NCBI RefSeq assembly: GCF_001640805.2
Contig: NC_066833.1
Span: 15,376,813-15,440,812 of the forward strand
Length of the DNA stretch: 64,000 nucleotides
Source: Lates calcarifer
Lineage: Eukaryota > Chordata > Actinopteri > Centropomidae
Reading direction: 5' to 3'
The notes under the pieces were generated by a model. That model saw only the letters and a program-made list of their open reading frames with translations, searched no databases and was not told the origin of the DNA. The position numbers were made by a program, and so were the translations under genes. Of the stretch, positions 1-10,400 are shown one piece after another (position 1 is the first letter of the stretch; each line of letters starts with the position of its first letter).

Positions 1-258
1 GACTATACTATGACATTTTTTGACCCCTTACTCTACTATGACATTTTTTGGCGATTTTGGACCCCTTACTCTACTATGACATTTTTTGGTGATTTTTGAC
101 CTCTTACGATACTATGACATGTTTTGTTGATTTTTGACCCTTTACTATACTATGACATTTTTTGACCATTTTTGACCCCTTACTATACTATGACATTTTT
201 TGACCATTTCGGATGCCTTAGTATACTATGACATTTTTTCATGGTTTTTGACCCTTCA
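1..258. repeat. 38-bp AT-rich minisatellite, about 7 copies
   Basis: About seven tandem copies of a 38-bp unit run from the window edge, each with the core ACTATGACATTTTTTG followed by a GACCCCTTACT-like junction. Copies differ by a few substitutions and the array probably continues to the left of the window. Single stray copies of the core recur near 1735, 2790 and 4360, inside the next repeat array, so the two repeat types are related or interleaved. Confidence 0.85.
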
Positions 259-1159
259 CAAAAATTTCATAGTATGGCTATGACATTTTTGATGTCTTAC
301 TACTTTATTTCTATTTTGGATTACTATCACTTATGCACTGCTTTTATATTACAGATTACTTTTACTGCTACCTCCACATTAGATTATTTGTCCCATTACA
401 TATCACATTTCGATTTACATATTACCTCTAAATTTACATAATAACTTTCACTGTTGCAAATTACATCTACTAACAGATTATTTTGACTATTACATCTTAC
501 TTCTGATAACGCTAATTACTTCTACATTACTTCTATTAATACAAGTTGTTTATACTTTATTTTTATATGGTTGATGAATTCTTTTATAACACATTTCTGA
601 TATATTGAATGCAGAACATAAACAATGTCAGTGCTCTGTGTTGGGAAGTTGATGTAAAGCTGTTTGTGAATTACCTTATTTTTGAAATCATGGACAATGT
701 CTCTGCAATCATGGACAACATTTCTGATCATGGACAATGACTAGAAACGTGGACAACGTCTCAGCAATCATAAACAATGATGTTGATGAAGTGGTGACAC
801 CTGGAGGGAATTAAAGATAAACATACAAAGGAAAATGATCAATACACTACTACCTATTCCTCATCCACAGTTTACCATGAAAAATATTCAACATTACGGC
901 TGGACCACAACATTTAACAAAAAGTGTTTATGCCTTGCTATACCATTTTACTTCTGATAATGCAAATTACTTTTACATTACTTCTATTAATACAGATTAC
1001 TTATATATTATTTTTAGATTGCAGATTACTTTTATTCTAACACTTTTCTGATATACTGAATGTTGAACGTAAACAATTCAATGGTCTGTCTTGGACAGTT
1101 GATGTAAAGTTGTTTGTGAATTACCTGGAAGCCTCTGTCCTCGTCTCAAACAACTTCAT

Positions 1160-1590
1160 TGTACAAAGACACTCTGCGATCGTGCACAACATCTCTGTGA
1201 TCATGGGCTACATCTCTGCGATCGCGGACAATGTCTCTGAGATTATGGACAAAGTCTCTGCGATCACGGACAATGTCTTTGTGATCGTGGACGATGTCTC
1301 TGAGATCATAGATGCTGTCTCTGTGATCATCGACAATGTCTCCATCGATCGCGGGCAATGCCGTCAAATCGGTGACCCCCGTCTCCGCCGATTCTATCGC
1401 AAGGTCTCTACGAAGCATGGGACAATGTCTCTGATCATGGACAACATCTCTCTCATCTTTGACAAGGTCTCTGCAATCATGGACAATGTCTCTGATCATT
1501 GACGATGTCTCCCTCTTCCTCAACAATGTCTCTCCGATCATGGATGAAGTCTCTGCGATTGTGGACGATGTTGTGGACAAAGTGGTGACA
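1160..1590. repeat. 21-bp minisatellite block, copy 1
   Basis: Tandem 21-bp units of the form GTCTCTGNGATCATGGACAAT, about 18-20 copies with substitutions. In one plus-strand frame each unit reads as a heptapeptide like VS-x-I-x-DN, and the opposite strand is also largely open because unit length is a multiple of three. In the middle lies a GC-rich diverged section (about 1347-1425) that is almost unchanged in the other copies. This copy has an extra base near 1345, which breaks the plus frame. Confidence 0.85.
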
Positions 1591-1981
1591 CCTGGAGGAA
1601 ATCAAAGAGAAACATACAAAGGAAAATGATCAATACACTACAACCTATTCCTCATCAATGGTTTAACCATGAAAACACAGAGAAATATTCAACATTACAG
1701 CTGAACCACAACATTTGATTTTTTTTAACATGCCTTACTATAACATCTTAATGCCATACTTTACCAAGACATTTTTATGCTTTACTATGAGAGTTTTAGA
1801 CATTTTTGATGTCTTACTATAACGTGACATTTTTACTTCTATTTTGGATTATTATTACTTCTGCATTGCTTTTATATTACAGATTACTTTTACTGTGATC
1901 TCTAATTTAAGATCACTTTTACCATTACATATTAATTTACAGATAATTTTTTAATGTTGTAAACTACATCTAGTAACCAAT

Positions 1982-2014
1982 TATATATATATATATATAT
2001 ATATAATATAATAA

Positions 2015-2052
<38 letters not shown>

Positions 2053-2056
2053 TATC
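1982..2056. repeat. (TA)n microsatellite
   Basis: An interrupted TA run of about 75 bp between two units of the long repeat array. Confidence 0.95.
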
Positions 2057-2284
2057 TTACTTCTGATATTGCTAATTACTGTTACATTTCTTCTATTAAT
2101 ATATATTACTTATAAATTATTTTTATATTGCAGATTACTTCTATCATTACACTTTTCTGATATACTGAAAACTCAACAGAAACAATATAATGTCAATGCT
2201 CTGTCTTGGGCGGTTGATGTAAAGCTGTTTATGAATTACCTGGAGGCCTCTGTCCTGGTCTGAAAGAACTTCTTCAGTGTACAA

Positions 2285-2665
2285 AGACTCTCTGCGATCG
2301 CGGACAATGTCTCTGAGATTATGGACAAAGTCTCTGTGATCATGGACAATGAGTTTGTGATCGTGGACGATGTCTCTAAGATCATAGACGCTGTCTCTGT
2401 GATCATCGACAATGTCTCCATGATCGCGGGCAGTGCCGTCAAATCGGTGACCCCCGTCTCCGCCGATTCTATCGCAAGGTCTCTACGAAGCATGGGACAA
2501 TGTCTCTGATCATGGACAACAGTCTCTCTCATCTTTGACAAGGTCTCTGCGATCATGGACAATGTCTCTGATCATGGACGATGTCTCCCTCATCCTCAAC
2601 AATGTCTCTCCGATCATGGACGAAGTCTCTGCGATCGTGGACGATGTTGTGGACAAAGTGGTGTC
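2285..2665. repeat. 21-bp minisatellite block, copy 2
   Basis: Same 21-bp unit as the block at 1160-1590, with the same GC-rich middle section (about 2424-2500). Its flanks are the same conserved unit segments. Individual 21-mers differ from the other blocks, so this copy has diverged more than copies 3 and 4 have from each other. Confidence 0.85.
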
Positions 2666-3199
2666 ACCTGGAGGAAATCAAAGGAAAATGATCAATACAC
2701 TACTACCTATTTCTTATCAACAGTTTAACCATCAAAACACAGATAAATATTCAACATTACAGCTGAACCAGAACGTTTGATGGCTTTACATGCCTTACTA
2801 TACCATGACATTTTAGGATAGTAAGAAACATATCATGGTCTTTTTTAATGATATTTTTAATGACATACTAAGTACTTTTTTAATGACATACTATTGTCTA
2901 TACTATGCAATGACATTTTTGACATTTTATGCCTTACAAACTATATCTAGTAATAGATTACATTGACTATTACATCTTACTTCTGATATTGCTCATTACT
3001 TTTACATTTCTTCTATTTAATATATATTACTTATACATTATTTTTATATTGCAGATTACTTCTATCATTACACTTTTCTGATATACTGAAAACTCAACAG
3101 AACAGAAATAATTTAATGTCAGTGCTCTGTGTTGGACAGCTGATGTAAAGCTGTTTGTGAATTACCTGGAGACCTCTGTCCTGGTCTCAAAGAACTTCA

Positions 3200-3600
3200 T
3201 TTTACGAAGACACTCTGTGATCGTGGACTACGTCTCTGTGATCGCGGACAATGTCTCTGAGATTATGGACAAAGTCTCTGCGATCACGGACAATGTCTTT
3301 GTGATCATGGACGATGTCTCTGAGATCATAGATGCTGTCTCTGTGATCATCGACAATGTCTCCACGATCGCGGGCAATGCCGTCAAATCGGTGACCCCCG
3401 TCTCCGCCGATTCTATCGCAAGGTCTCTACGAAGCATGGGACAATGTCTCTGATCACGGACAACGTCTCTCTCATCTTTGACAAGGTCTCTGCGATCATG
3501 GACAGCGTCTCTGATCGTGGACGATGTCTCCCTCATCCTCAACAATGTCTCTCCGATCATGGACCATGTCTCTGTGATCGTGGACGAAGTGGTGACACCT
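3200..3600. repeat. 21-bp minisatellite block, copy 3
   Basis: Same unit and same GC-rich middle (about 3366-3440). Positions 3173-3578 are identical by eye to 4785-5190, an exact 1612-bp offset. This indicates a very recent duplication or gene conversion between copies 3 and 4. Confidence 0.85.
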
Positions 3601-4811
3601 GGAGGAAATCAAAGAGAAACACACAAAGGAAAATGATCAATACACTACTACCTATTCCTCATCAACAGTTTAACCATGAAAATGCAGATAAATATTTAAC
3701 AGAGCAGCTGAACCACAAAATTTAACAAACATTAGAGGCTGTTTCAGAAAACAACAACAAATATTTGGGAAAAAGTCAAATGATTATTGATTGTGTGTCT
3801 GTCAACTAATCACCATAGCAATGTCTGTTACTGTGAACCGCACAACAATAATAAACACTATCAGTTAATTTTTGAATGCAGGATTTTAACTTGTGTTTAT
3901 ACTTCAGTAAGAAATCGGAGTATTTCTTCCACCACAGATGTTTACATACAGAATCATTATTTCACATTTCAACCTTCTACTTAATAACACATATTTAAAA
4001 TGTCTTTGTTTTGTTTTGTTTTCATTTAACGAATAACAACCAAATATACAAAGGTCTTCACAGCAGATAATAAGTGAAAAAAAGTAAATAAGTGTAGAAC
4101 TGGTTGTTATAAACTGTGAAGATATTTTTAAAAATTACCCCCTGACCAACAGTTAAAATTAACACACTCATGAACAACTCACTCCAATATTTTATTTCTA
4201 GAGTTGATAGTTTGGTACGGTGTAGTCTAGTGTATCTAGCACATACACATAATTAAGAATTTCTGATCATGTAGGATCAAACTGAAGTTAACATATTTTT
4301 CAATCCTATTTTGATTGATCTTTAACAATAACAATAGCATTTCATATTTTTATGCCTGACTAAACTATGACATTTTTGATGTCTTACTATAACAAGAAAT
4401 TTTTACTGCTAATTTGGATTACTATTACTTCTGCATTGCCTTTATATTACTGATTACTTTTACTCTTACCTCTAGTATTATGTTACTGTAACCATTACAT
4501 AATACTCTTCTTATTAAATATTACTTCTAAATTTACAGAAAACTTTTACTGTTGCAAACTACATCTAGTAACAGATTACTTTGACTATTACATCTTACTT
4601 CTGATGTTGCTCATTGCTTTTACATTAATTCTATTAATAAGGATTACTCATACGTTATTTTTATATTGCAGATTACTTCTATTTTTACACTTTTCTCATA
4701 TACTGAATGCTGAACACAAACAGTTTAATGTCAGTGCTCTGTGTTGGACAGTTGATGTAAAGCTGTTTGTGAATTACCTGGAGGCCTCTGTCCTGGTCTC
4801 AAAGAACTTCA

Positions 4812-5215
4812 TTTTACGAAGACACTCTGTGATCGTGGACTACGTCTCTGTGATCGCGGACAATGTCTCTGAGATTATGGACAAAGTCTCTGCGATCACG
4901 GACAATGTCTTTGTGATCATGGACGATGTCTCTGAGATCATAGATGCTGTCTCTGTGATCATCGACAATGTCTCCACGATCGCGGGCAATGCCGTCAAAT
5001 CGGTGACCCCCGTCTCCGCCGATTCTATCGCAAGGTCTCTACGAAGCATGGGACAATGTCTCTGATCACGGACAACGTCTCTCTCATCTTTGACAAGGTC
5101 TCTGCGATCATGGACAGCGTCTCTGATCGTGGACGATGTCTCCCTCATCCTCAACAATGTCTCTCCGATCATGGACCATGTCTCTGTGATGGTGGATGGT
5201 GACGTGGATGAAGTG
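4812..5215. repeat. 21-bp minisatellite block, copy 4
   Basis: Twin of the block at 3200-3600 (406 bp without a visible difference). It diverges only after about 5190, where the GTGGTGA-bearing tail differs. Both strands are open through the block, which is a consequence of the 21-bp period and not evidence of a gene. Confidence 0.85.
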
Positions 5216-5719
5216 GTGAAACCTGGAGGAAATCAAAGAGAAGTATACAAAGGAAAATGATCAACACACTGCTACTTATTTCTCATCAACAGTTTAATCA
5301 TGAAAACACAGATAAAAATTCAACATTACAGCCAAACCACAACATTTAGCTAACATTGAAAAGAGGAAACAGTTGACTGTCACCTCCTGAAGAACCAACA
5401 ACAAATATATAGGAAAAAGTAAAGTGATGAGTGAAAGATTATTAACACATATTTAAAATCTTTGTTTTGTGTTGTTTTTGTTTAATGTGTTACAACCAAA
5501 TTTATGAAGGTCTTAACAACAGTTTATTTGAAAATATATAGGTAAATAAGTGTAGAACTGGTCGTTATACACACAGACATTTTTAAATCACCCATTGACC
5601 AATTGTTAAAATTAACACACTAATGAACAAATCACATGAGACATTTCAAAATGCAACTGCATTGTTTTGCATTTCGTGACTTTCAGTCAAATAAAAGAAT
5701 CATTAAACTTTCTTAAAAA

Positions 5720-5785
5720 TAGTGTTAAAATCTCGCCTCGTCTCGTTCTTGTGAGTTGAGTGTATCGTCACACCCCTGACAGATA
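5720..5785. mobile_element. Possible end of a hAT-type DNA transposon remnant
   Basis: The segment ends in ATCGTCACACCCCTGACAG, whose reverse complement begins CAGGGGTGTGACGATA. CAGGGGTG-type termini are typical of hAT elements, and the CTCGTCTCG stretch beside it resembles teleost repeats I have seen with such ends. No transposase or second terminus was found, so this is a weak, remnant-level call. Confidence 0.35.
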
Positions 5786-5789
5786 TTAA

Positions 5790-7264
5790 TCATTGTAGCT
5801 GAACCAGAATATTATCCAAATATTAGAGGAGTGTTTCAGAAAATGGGCTGTTTACTGTCACATATGACAAGAAAAGGCATCACGTCCTTAAGAACCAACA
5901 ACAAAATTACTAAAATGTTTGAGGCTCAAACTTGTGGAGAAGCATAGAGTTAAGAAATGTGAAATGTCGGTAAGGTGACTGTAAACAAATACAACAGGGA
6001 TTTAAGCAGACTATCAAGAGCTCCTTATGTTTTCACCTGTCGATGTTGGGGGTCCACAACTCATATCAGGGACGCCTCAGTTATGGAAACACAAACACAA
6101 ACGACTGAAAGTGGAAATAAGTTTAAAAGATTTAATTAGAAGAAAAGACTAATGCTAATGCTCGTCGCTAATGCAAATGCTAACGCTAGCCGCTGGCTAC
6201 TTCGCTCCTTAGCCTTACCCTCGCGCCGCTGGTGTATTCAGCGTCCAGCCTCACTTGTGTTCGACAAAAAGCAGCTCCAAAGCATGTTTAAGTATCCAAG
6301 CTTCTTCGGTAATAAAGTTTTTAATAGCACTGACAAACCGAGGAAATGCTTCAGACGTTGGTTTAAGTCTGTTTTCCGGCTTTGTTACTCCGCCTCTCTA
6401 CACTCCTCCCACATGGCCATGACCGATGACGACACATGACGCGGCAGCTTATATGTGATCATTTACATGATCTGTGCAGTGTCTTATCTTTTTATATACA
6501 GTCTATGGTGACTTAAGTTCATTAAACTTGTCATCTCTTCAAAATAACCACATTTATTTAATCAGGGCATTAACTGTCTCAGTGTGGTAAATACTCAACA
6601 GGTTGTTTTCACTATGAGTTTTAGTACCAACACTGCGATAAAGTTAATCTGGACCTGTGCTCTAGAGATCGGAGATTCTGCCTTTTCAACAATGGAGATG
6701 ATGTTACACCAGACATGAGCGAATTTATTATGTTAACTGACTAATGTTAGCCCCTGCCGCTGTTTAATTTTGTTTTTATTCATTTGTTTAAAAAATAAAA
6801 CGTATCAATTGCAGCCATTTCCTCTTTTCTTTGCCATCACAACGAAAGCAATAGAGTGACAACAGATTTTTTTTTTTTTTTACTCAGATCTATTCAAACA
6901 ACACGGGACAACAGTAACTGTATTTTCGTTGGTCATGACATCATACTTAGCAAGTGGGTGACACCGGAGTCAACTGATGACTGCTCTTTCCATGAACAGC
7001 AAAAACTATAAGGTAGAGAATCACTTCCTGCAGCTGTGTTTCCTTGACATCAGACGTAAATGAACTATTAACTTGAATTGTATGCAATCATAAACAAGAA
7101 AAGTTGTCCTGTTACTCATTTCAAAATTCAAACAAGTTTATAGTTTTTCTGTGACCTCACATATCTTACCTGTTTCTGATGGGTTGGGAGAAATTTAGCT
7201 ATGAATACATTTATAATACCACTTGAAAGATGGAAGACCATGTTTGCTTGGTTTTCTTTTAAGG
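5790..7264. other. Gene-free stretch with a probable interspersed repeat at about 6150-6520
   Basis: I see no supportable gene here. The part near 6150-6200 is a run of GCTAATGC-like words. At about 6485-6510 it ends in TTTTTATATACAGTCTATGG, a word I associate with repeat ends in many fish genomes. The 95-codon open frame at 6152-6439 lies within this probable repeat, has no recognisable domain and is not called as a gene. The rest is AT-rich unique-looking sequence, with a poly-T run near 6870. Confidence 0.45.
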
Positions 7265-7270
7265 TTTATT
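7265..7270 (-). terminator. naxd: Candidate polyadenylation signal of naxd
   Basis: AATAAA on the minus strand (TTTATT on plus), about 230 bp downstream of the naxd stop codon. It gives a plausible short 3' UTR. It is inferred from the hexamer and its position only. Confidence 0.5.
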
Positions 7271-7499
7271 TAATGCACCCCAGTCAACCAGTCAGTGTGG
7301 GAATTTTTTGCACCAGATTTGGACTGTCTTTGCAGGGGATAGTCATCACTTCTGACCTTCATTCAAATTCAACCCGATGAGAACATTTCACACCAGCCCA
7401 ACCACAGGCTATATATTATAGCCTTCAAGAATGCAGAATTGTGTGTGTATGTATAGTCTTTGAACAAGAACAGCTTTGATTTTAGTTGTTAAGCTGTTT

Positions 7500-10400
7500 T
7501 CAGCTTTCAAATAGCTTCTTAAAGGCTGAACCAATCTCCTGGATCATGTCCGAGGTAGTGGTGGACCTGCCATGTCGCTGGAATGCTTGACTGTTGCACT
7601 GTCTGGTGAGCGAACAGGCCCCAAATGCTGCCACCACCGATGGATTCACACTAAAGGAGGACAAAAATAATGAATTAGGAAGCATAAAACCACACTTATA
7701 TGAATAATAAGGATTCATTTGTGCAATGCGACTCTTAATAATGGACCACACTGGTGTTTCTGCATGTTTTATCCATTAACACCTGACTGGTACCCACATT
7801 ACTATGTGCCAATAGCAATACATTAAAGACTGTCACAATGAATAACTTTGTCCATAATTTTCTTCATTAATCATTGAATCATTAAAATGTCAGAAATTTG
7901 TGAAAAAAAAAAAAAATCCCACTGCAGTTACCCAGAGTGCAACATGACTTCTTCAAAGGTGTTGTTTTTTAAGAGAATAAACAAATAATAAAATAAATAC
8001 ATAATCAAATCAAATCAAAATTGTTGCTGATTAATTTAATGTAGATTAACTAATATAATATTTTAGTAAAACTTCAGCTTTCAAGATGCTTCAGTTTGAA
8101 TTTTTGAGAAGTGAATGGAAACCAATGGCAGTATATTTAAAATAAATCATATTACTTACAGAATGTTTTGGAAATAGTTCACATAATATTAAGTTTATGC
8201 ACTTTGTAGATAATGTGCTTAAAAATGTACAAGCATCAGTGTGGTCCTTTAAAGGTGTTATATACTATCATTAAAACACAGTGCACAAACAAGCCAAACA
8301 TTTCTTTACCTTCTGATTATTCCAGCTGTAGAGGCAGCATGTGCCCAGTGTGCCAGCACTCCCATAGATCCAGATAAGAGATCACCCTGTCCACCACATC
8401 TTCTTCCACTGCCCTCAGTACTGCATGAGATCACTGAAAAAAAGAAGTCTCAACTTGAGATGACAAAAACAATGTCTCAGTACATCCAGGTATATTATAT
8501 ACTCTAATGAAAAAGGTGAATGATCGGCTGGAAAAGTTGAAAGCATGTCTGACAGAGTTGTTGTTTGTACTGTATATGGGCTTGATACTAACCTTTACTG
8601 CCATCTGTAATGAGATCTTGTTCTCCTTTTAGCACCAGAGTGAGGTTGCCCATGGCAACACTGAGCTCCATGACACTGCGTTGGTGATCACTGCTGTCCA
8701 TGGGTTCATGGTGCTGAGTCAGGAACACACAGAAACCAACGCACATACGTCAATACACAGAATCACAGAAAATCAGCTGGTGACTGACTGGCCTCTGCCA
8801 AGAAACTCACCAGTGCCTCATATAGTCGAGTGAATTCCATGAAGTTAGGTGTGAGGATACCCTTCTGGTACCCTTGAATAACAGATGGTTGCTGTGTAAC
8901 TAGCCATAATCCATCCTGTGGAAAACAAACAAATGAAACATACACACACTCAGTGACTGTGTATAGCTTTGTAAATAAAATCCCATCTGTTCAACAGCTG
9001 GAACATGATTTTATCAAGACTTACTGCATCAATGACTATAGGGATATCTCTTGCTTTGGATTTCTCTATCACCTCCTAGAAGAGATAGAGGAAAAGTGTT
9101 AGTTGGAGATGATGTAAAACTAATCTAATATATCTGTTTCCTCATTCTAATCAAAGTCCACAGTAGAAATCTTCCAATTTGCCAAAATTATATGCCTGAT
9201 GTCAAATGACTATATTACTTTGCCCTCAAGGAACTGATGGATCAAAACTCAAAGTGTCATTTACGCAGCAGTGTTCACGTGTCTTCAGGGAAACATGAAA
9301 TTTTGAGATCTTTTCTCTCATCTCCTTGACATTCTCACAAGTCTACAGGGTTGGTAAACATGAGTGTATTCTTTACTGCAGCCATGTTTTCTGGGAAATT
9401 AAACAGAAAATTTCACAGTTATCAATCACAGGGAGCCACAAACATGTAACAATGTGGTGTGCAGCTTGAATTAATCACCATATTCTGTCTGGCAATTGTT
9501 AAAAATCTGTTTTGTGATTGCGCCCAAGTAGCTGACCTAAGCGACTATTTGGAAGGGAGAGTGAATATATTCCACATGCCTTTGCTGTTTTCAGTAAGAA
9601 GTCTTCTCTCCCTAGACCTGGTCCCACCACAAGGCCGTGCAGTCTTGGGAGCCATTTTTCTATTTCTTCCACTGCGTTAGGACTGTCCCTTGATACATAC
9701 ACACATACATACACACACACACACACAAATAAAAATGCACTTATTAGATGTGCTTGAATGTATAAATTATTAAGTACTATCCTGGTTATGCTCTTATTCA
9801 CAAGTTGTTCACTTCTTTAAGCCTTGTGTGTAAATAATTCTGGTTTTCACAGATAAAAACTCTTCTGAATCAATCGTGAACACACAATGTATAAGGAATT
9901 ACACCTATTCTGTCACATTGTGATGATAATTGTTGTAAACTGCACCGACTGCGGACTCCACAATCATATTGATTTTCACCACAGGCTCTTTGTTCATTTG
10001 ACACTGGAACCCACATTCAAAACCTTAAGAGAGTCTGACAGAAATGCAAACAAAGGGCTTGTGCAGTAGGCACGGTGGCAAGCCATAAACAAATTTTCCA
10101 CTTATTATGAAATGATAGTGAGAAAGCACCATGATGATCGTCAACTTGTAACCTCATACAAAGTTGGTAGACTAATTATAGGCAATTACAAAATTTGAGC
10201 TTATGCAGTATTATAATCACTCCTTGTGACTGTTATAAACCTTTGTTATAATTCATTATGAAGGTTTACAACAACTCCATGATGCATTCTGATTGTGTTA
10301 TTAAGTGTTATGTATATTTCACCATGAATACAGGCAGCATAGAAACTATTACAACACTTTTACTATTTACCAGTGTTTGAAGTAAAAGCATAGTATTTGT

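Larger units (their letters stand above)
300..5540. repeat. Tandem array of long complex repeat units (about 0.9-1.6 kb each)
   Basis: At least five units share an ordered set of blocks: an AT-rich stretch rich in ATTACTTCT-like words, a conserved segment ending in TGATGTAAAGCTGTTTGTGA, a block of 21-bp minisatellite, and a tail with GTGGTGACACCTGGAGGAAA and TGATCAATACACTACTACCT. The TGATGTAAAG landmark lies at about 650, 1100, 2215, 3140 and 4753, so unit spacing is uneven (about 450, 1115, 925 and 1610 bp). The first unit is truncated and nearly lacks the minisatellite. Short open frames in this region are products of the repeat and I do not call genes here. Confidence 0.85.

Noticed and set aside
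1110..1580. Open frames of 130 and 144 codons on both strands
   Set aside because: They are generated by the 21-bp tandem period and recur in every repeat block. There is no domain, no upstream exon and no strand preference.
6152..6439. 95-codon plus-strand frame
   Set aside because: Begins in GCTAATGC-type repeats and ends beside a common fish repeat terminus. No recognisable protein family.
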